Assembly: GCA_030248215.1 (NCBI GenBank)
Contig: JASANG010003185.1
Location: forward strand, 1 to 64,000
DNA length: 64,000 nt
From: Enoplolaimus lenunculus
Taxonomy: Eukaryota > Nematoda > Enoplea > Enoplida > Thoracostomopsidae
Reading direction: 5' to 3'
Of the stretch, positions 41,001-56,000 are shown piece by piece. The position numbers and the translations under genes are program-made. Below the pieces are notes generated by a model. That model was not told the origin of the DNA, made no database searches, and saw only the letters and a program-made list of their open reading frames with translations. Numbering within the stretch: the first letter of the stretch is position 1; the number at the start of each line of letters is the position of its first letter.

Positions 41001-44000
41001 TACTGTAGAAGGGTACATTTCATACTATTAACCGTTTTAACTTTCAGGATTAATTTCGCTTCTCAAACCGCTCGATTACGAATCTCAAAACCGTTACAAT
41101 CTCACAATAACGGCGTGCTCTAAGTCTACAGACCTCGCTGTCTTGTCTCCGCTTCGCCATGACAATTGTGATTCAACTAAGCTACATATTGAAGTCGGTG
41201 ATGTAAACGATAATGCACCAGTATTCACTGAACCGTATTATATTTTCGCTGTCGCACGAGAAATACCTCCAGGAACGTATATAGGTACCCTGGACGCTAC
41301 AGATGCCGATTCGTCATTCTTTGGCGCAATATCATACGCCATTGCCCGATACACCGGCCGGTTTCATATCGACCATGAATCAGGGGAACTATCCCTTGCA
41401 AGTGTACTTGACCCTGAACGGTCGAGTTATAACCTAGCGGTCGAAGCCTACGATCATGGCTCACCACCGTTTCGGACACTTGTGGACGTTACTGTAATTG
41501 CAAACACGTCCAATCCCCATGCGCCTCGTTTTAACCATTTAGCGTACGATGTCAGTTTGCTTGAAAATGCACCTGTTGGTCATAAGGTTATCCAGGTAGG
41601 TGCGACAGATTTAGACCCTAACGACACTTTAATCTATTCTTTAGACCATAACCAAGCGAGACGAGGCCATACAGGAGGTATCGGGCAAGACTGGTTCACG
41701 ATCGACCCCAAATCTGGCCAAATATCAGTCGCCGCTCCGTTGGACTACGAAGTTTCAGGGCCGAAAATCATCCTGATCGTCACAGCACGCGACTCGGCGC
41801 CGTACCCTCGTGTTGGGACCACCGTGGTTCGCATTCAGTTGGGAAATGTTAATGACAATCCCCCACGCTTTCAACCGTTACCCGATAGATTTTTTATCGC
41901 CGATCACAAGCCAGCTGGAACTGAGCTATTTCGAGTGATGAGTTCAGATCCAGACACGGACGCTTTTGGCGAAGTGAACGCAACTCGACAACAGTTTGGA
42001 GGCCCGGTCGCTCCGGGTGTCGTGTATTCTGTGGTGAAAGGAAACGAAGTGGTAGCGTTCGATCCGAGGGTACCCAATCGATTGGTCACACAGCGGTCGA
42101 TGAACGCTGGCGATCGCGCAGTTATTGTTATTCGGGCGACTGATAATGGAGGCTGGCAGCCTGAGTTATACGCCGAGCATGAGATGGAAATTGTGGTAAG
42201 TCATAGAGGTAATGTATTTGTATTTTTTAAAATGTAATGACATAATATACATTAGTTTTCAGCATGGCAGGTATAGATTTTTTATATAAGTTTCACCTTT
42301 TAAATATTAGTAAAAATTTTATTCATAAACTTAAATAGTCTGCCAGCGTTGCGCAATGCGCAAAAGTAGTTACAAATTTTCTTTTCATAGAACAATCACG
42401 TGTATTTCCTAAGCAATTATTGTAAACAAAGTAATGCTGGAAAGTTGTCCAAAATACGTATGTGGCGCGTTCCAGTTTTAATTTATAGATTCTAGTTATT
42501 ATAAATCAATGAGTACGGTGTAACTTAGCGATTTATTTTGTTTTTGTTTACAGGTATTGTTTCAAATGGTAAATTGTCACTGAAATGAACATTTTTGTTG
42601 AAAAATATTGAAATCGAGTGTACGTTTTGTAAAATGGAATATTTTGGTTTTAGGTTCTGCACAAAAGCGATCAGTATCCGGTATTCCGAAACTTAACTTA
42701 TGATATCGTTATGCCTGGTTCCCTACAACTGCCTGCGTTACTGCATACGTTTGCAGCGGAAATTACATCCGGGACGCCGAGTTATATGGTTTTACAACCG
42801 GATATCGATGGAACGTATGTTCGTGTTGACCCGGAAACGGTAAATTACTTGGGTGTAATATGCCGCTTTTATATCTCTTACGAATCCAAGTTTGCTACAC
42901 AAGCCTCAGTATTAATTTTTCGATACTGTAATTTGCGCCCTATATGACCCGAACCAGACCAGCCAAGTGGGGGCCAGGGGGCTGAGCCCCCTAGAAAAAT
43001 ATTCAACCGTACTTGTAAGTCATTCAAAATTTTTGTATGCCACCCCTGAACAATTTTAAGTCCCCCCTAGCAAAGTTAGCCAACTAAGGGTCGGGACACG
43101 AATGGTGTTTTCGTTAAATTCTTAAGGGTGTTCATATTTCGCACTTTCGGCATTTGTTGTATTTTTATAGTTCAAAAATTTGTTTATGATTCGCTGTATG
43201 GTTTTTTATTCAGGGTCAACTATACGGCCTGTCCCATTTGGGGCCAGTGATTCGCAGTGGAAGATCAATATTTTTCATACTTCGCGCTGTTAACAACAAC
43301 AATCAGCAGTATTTTTCGGATGTTGCGGTATAAAAAATTTATTGATAAAGTTTGAAACGATATTTTTTTAATAAAATTCTAATTTTCACTATATATTTCA
43401 GCCGCAATACATTCTACGGTAGTGACCTGAATAAGAGGTGGGTAATAAGAAGGTGGTACCCATTTCGAGTCCCAATCAATAGAAGTACGTATGCCTAATA
43501 AGAGTCCGTAAGCGGATAGAGTCGATACACTCTAATTAGAGTGCATATATGTCAATTATCCACAATTATAGAGTGAGTCCAGGTCCAAATAAAGGTGACT
43601 TCGAAACTTTAAAGCATACTTAAGTTTTGAAAGTACATTCGTGTGTAACCTTGCATTATCGCTCCAGATTTTGGTACAAGACAAATAAACGCCTAATTCA
43701 ACGAATTATTGCAGTACCGGATATATATCAGTAACGAAGGGCGTCGAAAGGCAGGTTAAATCGAAATAACAGTCCGTAACCGAATAACAATGGGGGTACC
43801 CTCTGGAGACACCAAATAAATATCAGTCGTTCCCGTCTTATTCGGGTCACTACAGTAGTTGCAGTTGGAAGCTGTGCTTGCAATTAGACAAAGTTTTACG
43901 TTCGATTATAAATGTCAATAGAGATATTCGAGCTGATTCCAACAGTTAAACATCCTTGTGGACCCTCGTCCAACAATTATCGGCAATGTATCTAGAAACT

Positions 44001-47000
44001 TTACCGTTTTGCCTCGATTTTAACTTATTTGAAATCACAGTATATTCCCCCCCGACCGAAGACTTGAAGGCACGTTGAGTTGGTCAAGAACCAAAACATG
44101 GATGAAGCTGATTTTTTTGGTTTAACCAAATTTCGCTCGATATTCATATAGGAACTCTGTGACCGTTTTTCAGGTACGCATTATGCCAACTGCCCACGAC
44201 CATGATTTTAGTGTTTTTTCACTTGAATTTCAATCGCCGCTGTATCGAACGATAATCGACGAAGAGATGCCAGTGAACTCACCGTTGAATTTAACATTGG
44301 AGTTCAAAGAGCGATTGCCAAAGACAGCCGAGGTAAACTACAACTCTTAACTGTGTTTACCGGTCAGTGGCCGATCCAGGATTTCAAAATGGGGGGGCAA
44401 AATTTCACAGGTAATAAACTTATTTTTTTTGCACCCACACACAAACCACGAACTATTGCCATAAAATTGCTATATAATTTTTGACGAGATGCTGTTGGGG
44501 GGCCACGGCCGGGGTGGCCCCCCATGGATCCGCCATTGTTACCGGTACACGACGATGTCTTTCATATATCCACTTGTTTTAAAAATAGACTCACATAAGA
44601 CGGAAATTGTTAAATAAAGCAGATATGACCCGTCACAAGCCGTTTAGGAGGGATTAACGAGATATATACCATATCAGATTTTTTAGAAAGAGAACTAAAA
44701 ACTTTTAGGGCGTAAAAGTATAAAACAATTTTTTGAGATTTTAAAATGTGAAAAGCGTTCGTTAATTTCAGATTCGTGTGCGTACTGTAGTGACCCGAAT
44801 AAGAGGGTGTGGGGTATTAAGAGGGGGATCCCCATTTTGAGTCCCAATCAATATGAGTCCGTATCCCTAATAAGAGTTCGTAAGCGGATAGAGCCGCTAA
44901 ATCCTTATTAGAGTCCATGAAGGTCAGTTATTGCTAATTGTAGTGCATAAATGACCCCTGGACCAAATAAAGTTGAGTTCGAACTTTAAAGCGTACTTAA
45001 ATTTTGAAAGTACATTCCGTAGTAACCTTACATGATCGCTCAAGCTATTGACACAAGACAAATAAACGTTTAATTCAACGCATAGTTGCAGTACCGGATA
45101 TGTATCAGTAAGGAAGGGCGGCGGAGATAACAGTCCGTAACCGAATAACAGACGGCTACACTCTGGAGAGGCCAAATAAATATCATTCCCCCCTCTTATT
45201 CGTGTCACTACAGTATTCTCAAATGTTAGTAACACCTATTACCTGTTAGAAATAAATATTCAAACGAGCCAAAGGCCCCACCTGCGAGTCAACTTTGCAA
45301 CAGCAGAATGCATTGCGTACGGCAATGTGGTTAACTGCTAACTATGGATGCTATGCAATTGATGATCGGAAAGCTATTAGAATTATTGCTAGGGTGATTA
45401 TTATAGGTGTCCCCCCAACAACTAAATACAGTGGCTTTCATGTTTATAGCATTTACACTGTTTCAGGTACATTTCACTGTATCACCGCCAGGGATTCTAT
45501 TGGTAACGCAAACAGGCGAACTGGTGACCGCAGCTGAAATTGACGCTGACACATTGGATATCGAACCCAATGATTTAGTATCTTTTGAGGTAAGCTATTT
45601 TTGAACAAGCCATTTAACCCTTTCTCACATTAATATTTTTAATTTCATATGAGATGTAATTTCAAGGTAAGATTCGATCCCTAGTCTCACGGGTGGGAGG
45701 CGCTTACGATGATCACTTAGCTATAGGAGCTTGACGCTCGAGAACGAGTAGGCTCTCATGTCTTTTAGATATTTTGCACTGCGCATATATGTTATAAATG
45801 TTAAACACTGCTCACAGTGTGTGTATTGCTCGTAGATTAATGTATTTAGTTGCTCATAGTGTTCTCTATGAGTGAAAGGGTTAAATATTAAAGGGTTGAA
45901 GTGGAAGGTTATATAATTTCGGTTATAGATTATATAATTTTATATTAATGTTTGTTTAAAAAGATCACGAATGCCTTACAAATTTGTTTTCTTGTAGCAT
46001 GTACTGTTGACAAAATTGTTGTGAACGGCGTATTATTCGGCATATTAAATGCTTACTTGTAACTTATATTATAAAATTAGGTGTGTTTCTTGGCGACCAC
46101 TAGCGGATCCAGAGGGGGCCCTGGGAGGGCGTACGCCCCCCGTCAGAAATTTTTTTGTGTTGAAAACATTTTTTTGTGTTAAAATGGTAAGGTTCCTACT
46201 TTATAATTTTTTTCCCTCTGAAATTTTTTTGTAAAAGACACAATTTTTCCCGCAGAATTTGTTGTGATAAAATGGTAAGGTGCCTGCCTACCTTACAATT
46301 TTTTGCCCTCAGGACATTTTTTTGATGATAAAATGATAAGGTTCCTACCTTACAATTTTTGCCTTTCATAACATTGGTGCCATCCCGCCCTGTCAAAAAT
46401 TTATGGATCCGCCACTGTTGGCGATTAACGGATGTTCGTTTACTTGCGGATCTTGACGAATTAGAAACAGGGGGGCAAGCTTTATTTTAAATAGCACACC
46501 CTTTTGTGAACATTGTAGATAACTGCCCGAGTTGGAAATGCAATTGCTCAAACACAACTGGATGTAATGATTCGCGATAAAAATGAGTTCGTTCCAACGT
46601 TTGACACAGATTTCATGGCTGTCGATGTTGATGAGGTACTTTTAATCTTGTGGTATTGCGAATAAGCTGTAAGATGAACCAACAGCTAAAACCAGTGGCA
46701 GGTTCAGAAATTTCTGACGGAGGAACGGAGGCGATGTATAATAGTGTAAAAAACTCACTAGCAAAATGTCCAATGTTACTTTAGGGGGCGTAACGGTAGA
46801 TTAAGCGTATTCCTAAACCTAAGCCTAAGCGTTACAAAAATGTGTTCCTAAGCCTAAGCCTAGAAAACTTACTGGCAAAACGGCGAATGTTACTTTAATA
46901 GGCGTAACAGTAGATTAAGCGTATTCCTAAGCCTAAGTCTAAGCGTTCCAAAAATGTGTTCCTAAGCCGAAGCCTAAGCAAAAAATGTAATCTAGAATCT

Positions 47001-50000
47001 AAACCTACTCTTTTACGGACCCACCGAAAACGCGGACACACCTTAAATTAACATGGGCCAGCGAGACAAGCAAGAAACCAAACGAAATTTTAATACCAAA
47101 TCTTAAGACAACATTTTTGGTTTTGACCTTTGTTAGGTTTTGATACCTGAGAGGGGCCAGGATACCTTGGATCCGTCAACGAATTGAATTCATTTTCAAA
47201 TCTAATCAGCTTAAACTTTTATATGTCAATGTCTTAATTGATTGTTAGAGACAAAATATTATTTAAGCTTAGCAATCGTTTGTTTTGAATTACTACAAAT
47301 TTGAAATTTAAATTTTTCAGAACACAAGACCTGGAACTGTTATTGCCGAAGTGAATGCAGTCGATTTTGACGTTAACGATCGTGGCTTTTTAACTTATTT
47401 CATAGTACCAAGTAAACGTTAAATATATTTTGCCAGGGCCGGAGCAGGCTTGGGTGGGACTCCACCCCCAAAATTCGTGGGTGAGGGCCGCATGCGGTGA
47501 TTAAAGTATGTATCAAACAGAGTTTGGGTTGATGAGTAAACAAATCTTACACAGTAAAACATGATGAGTCAAACTGACTCTCTTCGGAATAGGCTTTTCC
47601 TGACTACATAAACTAAGTCAAAATTTGACTCCGCCAGTCAAATTGGATCGAATTTGGCAGTCGAATTTTGACTCAGTTTGTGTAGTCAGGAAAGCCTGTT
47701 TCGAAGAGAGTCAATTTGACTCACCATTTTTTGCAGTGTGCTTGTTTCAAAGGTTGGCTTTTAGGTTTTGTGCCATTATGTGTTTTCGGACTTAAATAAA
47801 CAATATAGCGGGTCACAGGGTTCAACCGGAATTCCTGTTCCGGCCGAAATTCCTGCAAAAGTTCAATTCCTGTTCCTGTACCGGAAAATTTTAGTTCCTG
47901 TTATAAGTTTGGCCGCTGTTGTATACATTTTCCCTCGCATTTAACATTACGGCTTAGGCTTAGATAAAAGCCTAAGCAAAACGTTTAGGCTTATTTCTTT
48001 CCGAACACGAAGTCTAAGCCTAAACTTTGTTCTAAGCGTAAACCTAAGCTACGCCTGTGGGGGAAATATATACAAGAACGGATGCTTCTTAGGCCCGGAT
48101 CAATAGTGGCAGCTAAGACTGCACTAAGTATCGTTTTGAACAGAAATTGTTTATGCGCTTTGTATCTACGTGAGTTTTGTTGAGTTTAGTGCCAGAAAAA
48201 ACCGAATTGAATTGAATCAAATACCCGAGACATCTTCATTTTGCTTTGAGGTCAAATGTCAGGTATGTTTGCGTTGCCGACACCAACGAAAGGAGTGATT
48301 GTAAAATCGTCAAATGGTTCGTTAGACCGAGAACAAGTTGAATATATTACACTTAAAATTGGTGCACGAGATAATAGTGGATTGGAGGTAAAAATATTTC
48401 ATCATACATTCGAAGCATCTCTCTAAAATCTTAAACAAACTTGATTTAAGCTTAAGCTAATCCAGCATTATTAAACTAAGTTTCTAGATTAACTGAATTA
48501 ACAGGTTGGTTTACTCTTAGACTGATTTAAAATTTTACGTATTTTTTAGCTTAACCTAAGCTTAGTGAACTCTCAGATACACTATATTTCTGAGCTGGAT
48601 TTGTTACTTAAACCAAAAATAAGTTGACTTAAACTCGTGTTAAACTTAAAAATATGGTAGTTTAAGCAAAACTTAAAATTCTAGTTGAGTTAGTCCGTTC
48701 AGCCATTTGAGTTTCACTTAAACTAATATTCAAGTTTATTTAACCTGTAATTTAAGTTTAAGTTTTTAGAGAGCAGTAACCATCTAAAAGTGACTTGGGA
48801 TCATATTCTCAAATGTGTATAGCATCTATAGCCAGTCGGCAACATTTTTTAAAACTGACAAACTCTTGTTATCAGAAGTGTATGCAAGTTTAGAGAGGGG
48901 GGTATATCGTTCCCGAAATTTCTCGACACACACCTTTACAAGCTGAGGTAGTAGCAATTTGTCTATCGTTAGCTGCGTTGGCTCAGAAATAAATTTTAGG
49001 CGAAATTTACCTCTCTCGAAATCAAATGCTGGCTACGCCGTTGCCTGCAATTTAGAATTTCAAAACATTGGCTGGGCTTCCGAAACCCTAGTTAAGTACA
49101 AACTTAGTACTTAAGTACGTGCTAAGCAATTACTTAACAATTTTGTCGTTTTTAAAAGCGTACTTCAGTTAAGTAAATACTTAATTCACTGAATACATTT
49201 GATAGATTACAAATATACCATTCCGGTCGGCAGGTGTACGCAAATGACTACCCGGTACGATAGAATGCTTAGGATAGAATGGAAGCTTTTAGACTTTCTT
49301 GACTAAAATTTATTTGTAAATATATAGTCACAGTTTTCCGGACAGTAATACAGAAAATTAAAAAACAGGTCATACATGTCCGTAGCTAGCGCACCTTGCT
49401 AGTGGGGCTAAAATTTTTTTAGGAGGGGCATTCAAGGGTTGTCAATGAATTATTGGCAGTGTTGAAAACTTTCTAGGGGGCCAAAAGTGTCCAGGCGGGC
49501 TGAACCCTCCCCCTTGGCTACGGTCCCGAGGTCATGGTAGAAAATAAGGCTTTACATAATCCAAAATAACATTTCGTCTCTTGTACTCATTCGCTCATAT
49601 TTTAGTTTTAGTTCGGAACTTTAGTTACACCAACGCGAATATATATTGGTTTCAGGGATTTACTGAGCTTCGATTACGACTACTCGACCGTAACGACAAT
49701 CCGCCGATGTTCGAAGGAACGCCGTATGAATGGAACATTACTGCAGGTAGGCAATCTTTGCTTTGCAGGCTCATGTAAACATCAAGAGCGGAACGTTTTT
49801 CTGCGGAACTGCAAATGAGAAAGCTAACGCTTTAGACTTTTTTTGCTTAAGCTTAGGTATAAGATCATTCTTACCCCTGGACTTTGGCTTAGGCTTAGGC
49901 TTAGGCTTAGGAATAAGCTAATTATACTGTTTCGGTCTTATTCTATGCATTAGCGATTCTGTATATGATTTTAATTAGAGCCAGTATAGTTTGGATTAGT

Positions 50001-53000
50001 GTATCGACGATAGCTTTAATCTGAAAATCTACTATTTTGGTGACTAAATTTACGCGTTGTTGAGGCAAGTGTCAAAATGTACCCTTATAAATAGCGTTCA
50101 TGAAAATTTAATTGGTTGAATTCAATCCTATGGATTATTAATTATATTTGGTCCGCGGATGTACGATTTGATCTTGGATAGTTAAAAAATGCTTGCAGGA
50201 AACATAGCTTAAATGAACGTTCGTGTCGGCTTTATGTTTTAGTAACTCAGCATAGTCCTGCAAAATTAAACCGCTCATGTATAGAACAGGGCCGGATCGT
50301 TTTCCGGCGGGGCTACAATAGAGTCAGTTAAAGCTTTAGACTAATTTTTTTGCTTAGGATTAGGCATAGGTTTAGCCTTAGGAATAGGCTCATCCATACG
50401 CTTAGGCTCATGCTTAGGCTTAGGCTTGGGCTTAGGAATATGCTTATACTACTGTTCCGACCCTGTTCTATACATGCGCCAATTAAACTATTTGTCTCTG
50501 TCTAACGCGATTTTGACGTCGGAAAGTATTAATGGAATAGTGGAAAAAACCAACAGATACTCTCTAAAAGCTTAAACTAACTTGATTTAAGTTTAAGTCA
50601 ATCAAGCAGTATTAAGCTATCTTTGTTGATTAACTAAACGAACAGGTGAATTTACGCTTAAACTAATCTATAATCTAACATATTTTTAGTTTAAGCTAAA
50701 CTTAATGTAATCTTAGGTACACATAAGCTCTGAGCTGGATTTGTTACTTAGACCAAAAATATGTTGGCTTAAGCTCGTCTGTGGGCAACAAAGATTCAAG
50801 AGGGGTGTGAAGGGATTTCACATTAATAACGAGATGAGCTATGAATTTTGTGAGGAAAACGGGCAAAAATGTTCTAAGAGGTTGAGTCCATTCTGGCTAC
50901 TGAGTCGCATGGGAGACAGTTTACTTAATTAATGGAAACATCTTTCAATGGTTGGCTTTCTGAAACCTTACTTTAAGTATAGCTTATACTTAACCGACCA
51001 CTGAGCTATAGGAGCTTGACGCTCGAGCCCGAGGGGGCTCTCAGGTCTTGCGGAGATTTTGCACCGCGCATATATGTTACAATTGTTAAACACTGCTCAC
51101 AGTGTTTGTGTTGCTCATGTATTACTTGTATTTAGTTGCTCATAGTACACTCTGTGAGTTAAAGAATTAAACTAATATTCAAGTTTAGTTAAGCTACAAT
51201 TTAAGTTTAAGTTTTTAGAGCGTATATGTATCAGTAAGCAAAATGACTTAAACTCTTACAGGTGACTCTGGGCTGAATTCAGTTCTATTTGTGAAAGCAT
51301 CGGATGCCGACGATGGACCAAATGGACGTGTGACGTTCCAAATTATTCAAGGCAACGAAATGAGAAACTTTGACATCGCTATGTCCGAAGTTGAAAACAA
51401 TAGTGTAAATGTTTAGTCTCTGTGACGGGGCAAATGTATAGAACAGGGCCGTAACAGTAAGCAAATTCCTAAACGTAATCCGAAGACTAAACAAGTATTT
51501 GTCTAAAGCTTAAACTTACTGCAGTTCCGCGTCAAAACAGTCGTGCTCCTAACCTTTACATGGGCAATGATGGTCAAAAGCCAGCATTCTTAGCTGTTCG
51601 TGACATATAGGACTAAATGACGACGACGGGGGGGTTGAAATGTTTGCTAAATGGATCTCAGTTTATAAAGCTTGACACATTTTCAAAAGGCAGTATGGCG
51701 GAACCATTATGTGGACTTTTATTATTCGTATATTGTGCAGTTCGTTTGTTTGAAAACCTATTACTGGTCTACGATTGCTGTAGACGTTTTGGCCCTTGTA
51801 TAGAACAGAGCCAGAACAGTAGCATAAGCTTATTCCTAAGCCTAAGCCTAAGCCTAAGCCTAAGCCTAAGCCTAAGCCTAAGCATAAAGCCTAAGCCTAA
51901 GCCTAAGCGTATCGATGAGCCTATTCCTAAACCTAAACCTAAGCCTAAGCCTAAGCCTAAGCGTTACAAGAATGTGTTCCTAAGCCTGAAGCCTAAACCT
52001 AAGCCTAAGCTTAAGCAAAAAATTAAGCTTAAACTGACTCTATTAAAGCCCCTCCGAAAAACGATCCTGTCCTGTTCTATGCATGGGCCGACGTTTTAAT
52101 ATTACTACTAAGGTAGCGGTAGTACCCCACAGACAGTCAAGTCTGTTACGTTCGCCAACTAAATAGAATTGTTATGCTGCAAATACTACATCCTGAGCCG
52201 ATATTCTTAAATGCATATAGCATCTATCACCAGTTAGCGATAGGTTTTGAAATAGACGATTGATTACAAATGCGGATCTCATATTTCATACAGAAATAAA
52301 ATGAATGAAACGCAAAAAATGTGCAGAATTTCGAACCTTGGCATTCAGTGGTTGGAAAGTTACAAGGTCTATCGACAACTTATGATAAGTACTATACATA
52401 TTTGACAATACGAGCTCAGGGTTAAAAAATTTCTTCGCACGCCACGCTTACTCACAATGCATGCCCGCTGAAGTCATTGTCTTCCAAAATAAAGTCTAAC
52501 CAATGCTCGATCTGTTGGAGTTCTATTATTTAGCGTTGATTCACAGTTGAATACAAAGACTTTCTTTTGTTTCAGGCCATTGTGCGACTGGTTTCAGCGT
52601 TAAATCAAAACGACGGACGTGTCAAACTGATAACGATTCAAGCAACAGATGACGGGACTCCACCGCTGATGAGCAATGCCGTGGTAAGCGATTACGATGT
52701 ATCTTTAGAAAGCTTAGAATTAACATTTTTTGCTAATTTTTTGACAAGAAAAATTCAACACAAAACCAGTCGCTGATTATAGATGGACCATGAAAGAGAC
52801 TCGTGTTACTTTAAGGGGCGCCCAGGTTTCTGGTGGGTCTATAAAATAGTACGTTTAGATTGTAGATTACATTTTTTTGCTTAGGCTTAGGCTTAGGAAC
52901 ACATTTTTGCTACGTTTAAGCTTAGTCTTAGGCTTTAAGCTTAGGCTTAGGCTTAGGAACTCATTTTTGCAAAGCTTAGTCTACTGTTACGCCCCTTAAA

Positions 53001-56000
53001 GTAACATTGGCCATGAAAGATATGACCATGAAAAGGGTAAAAACGAAAAAAATTGTTATGATTAGAGAGCAGAGGTTGCAAGCGATAATAAAACGCTCAA
53101 TATAAAACTGTTTACATTTGCATGGAAATATTAAAATATTGTGTTATTATTTTAGGTAAAAATTATAATTTTGCCGGAAAACAAATTTGCTCCAAAATTC
53201 CACAAAAACCATTACACTGCGAAAACTTCGTCAGACACACAACCGGGTGACGTCGTTTTGGTTGTGACCGGCACAGATGACGATGGTAACGAAGTGGAAT
53301 ATCGATTCGCGGATGACGATTATATAAAAAGTTGGTGTTTTATATAAATTTATAACTATTTTGGCCATTGTTACTTTAAGAGGCGTCACAGTAGATTAAG
53401 CGTATTCGTAAGCCTAAGCCTAAACGTTTCAAAAATGTGTTCCTAAGCCTAAGCCTAAGCCTAAGCGTTGCAAAAATATGTTCCTAAGCCTATGCCTAAG
53501 CCTAAGCCTAAGCTAAAAAATGTAATCAAGAATCTAAACCTACTCTTTTATAGACTCACCAGAAATCTTAACGCCCCTTAACCAATCTCACATTGAGTTG
53601 CATATAGGCAACTCACGCAGTGTAATTACGTTAAACAATACATATCGCGCCGTGTTTAACAATTGCAACACGTATACATAGTACTAAATCACCACAAGAT
53701 GATGAGAACCCCTCGGGCTCGAGCGTCAAGCTCCTATAGCTGAGTGGTGATGGTATACGCCTCCCACTCCAGTCACTGGAGTTCGAATCCTAGCATAAAA
53801 GTAGGTCTCAGGGGAAATAGAAAATATTCATGTGAGAAGAGTTAAAGTGACATGGGCCTGATTTGGAACAAAATAGCACCATGTGACCCTGTTCTTATAC
53901 CTGTCGAATAACAATTTTTGCCATAGGTTTCAGGGTGGCATGGCAACCTTTGCCAATGTGACTCCGGCAGAAAATCGGGGCCATTATTGTTAATACTTTT
54001 GTTAATGAATTTAGTATAATCATTTTATAATACCGTTTTTGTAGTTTATCGAAAAAATTATTACAAACTTTCGTTTTAAGCTATGATAAAATTTTTTGGC
54101 TATTTTAGAGTCGATGGCAAAAACGGTTTTAAACCAACATTTGGTTATGAGATACACACGAAGGGGTTCTTTTGAAGAATTCTGCCAGTCAATAAAACTG
54201 GTCATTTGTACGATTACCCCACATTTAAGGCTAAGACTTAGATAAAGGTTTAGGTAAAAAAACTATTGCATAGACAAAGGCTTAGGCATAGACAGAAGTT
54301 CAAGATTTAGGCTTAAATTTAAAGGTAAAGGTTTAGACGGGGACAAAAGCTTAAGGATTAGGCAGACTTAGGCATTGGTATGCGTTTTGCTAAAACAAGT
54401 TCAAGCCTAATCCTAAAGTAAAAATAAAGAAGTATACAACAGTTGGCCCATGTTAGTTTAAGGGGCGTTCAGGTTTCTGGTGCGCTTTTAAAAGAGTGGC
54501 TTTAGATTCTAGATTCCATTTTTTTGCTTAGGCTTCGGCATAGGAACTCATTTTTGCAACGCTTAGGCTTAGGCTTAGGCTTAGGAATACGTTTGATCCA
54601 CTGTTACGCCCCTCAAAGTAACATTGGCCCAACAGTTAATAATTGTTTTTATTGTATAAAATGTTACTTATTTTTAGATTTATTCGACATCAACGCAAAT
54701 ACTGGTGAAATATCGTTCCGAAGACGTGTGTTTACTAACGAATCTGGTATCTACAAATTAACGGTTATGATCAATGATGGAGAGTTCGAAAATAATGTAA
54801 GTATCACTTTTGTATATTTGTTTTATTGTTTCTTTTTTTATTTTATTTATGTTTTTGTATACTAATAAAATTAAAAACCATAAAACTGCAAAAAAAATTA
54901 TAATTAAAACAATTGACAATATACAATGGTCACTAAATGCAATGGGCACATGTATAGAACAGGGCCGGAAAAGTAGTATAAGCATATTCCAAAGCCTAAG
55001 CCTAAGCATAAGCCTAAGCCTAAGCGTATGGATGAGCCTATTCCTAAGCCTAAGCCTAAGTCTAAGCCTAACCAAAAATTAGTCTAAAGCTTAAACTGAC
55101 TATTATAGCTCCTCCGGAAAACGATTCGGCCCTGTTCTATACATGGGCCAGACAATGCATGGGCCAGAGAAGGGACATTAATACCGCCCGTTAATAAATC
55201 GATTCAAATCGACCGAATAAAGACACTTTTTAAACACAGTAAACGGGTTGAATTTATTCTTTAATTCTGAAACGCCGGTGTTGCGAAAACCCAAAAATAT
55301 TTCATTTTTATTTGAGAAATTGTGTAAATTATTGTGTGTAGTTGAAAGTTCTCAGCGGTACGCCGCTGTTTTCGCAACACCAGCAACCCCAAATGACTAA
55401 GCTGGCTGCTTCCTGTACTCCCATACGAATATTTAGGCTGACACTCAGGCTTAGGAACAGGTTTACCTATGTTTTTCTAAGCCTATTACCCCGTGAAACA
55501 AGCCGCAATTGTGATAAATTTGTTTGACAAATAATGTTTTTTTCACAATTTAAGGCAACTGTTCAAATCGAAATCAACTCAGCAGAAGCGACACCAGAGC
55601 CTGGTGGAACCCAATCAACAACTGAACGAGTAACTCCAGAAGTGAACAGCGCACCGCAATTCAATCAAACGTTTTATAATTTTACCGTTGCCGAAGGCAA
55701 AGTTAGTTTCAATTCCGTCAATTCGGTTTGCCTTTACTTCATTTTACTCGAGCAACTTTTTGACAGCGAGCACTTTCAGGTTCAACTTTCAACGGCAAGT
55801 TTTGTGGACTAATTTTCGATTGAAATTAAACTTAGCAGTGTGTAGTTGAAGCTGTAAGGTGGTCGCTGTCACAAAATTGCACGTGGACACAATCCTATAT
55901 TAATAAAGCTGAAACACCTACGATACGTTATTTGATCATCGTTTAAGCCCTATTCACACGTGCAAGTTATTGCTGCCAAATCTTGCAGCTGCAATTTGCA

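Noticed and set aside
41143-42237. Stand-alone 364-codon gene starting at the ATG at 41143.
   Set aside because: The frame is open upstream to the acceptor at 41047 and continues the cadherin repeat; the last 14 codons after 42195 are intron.
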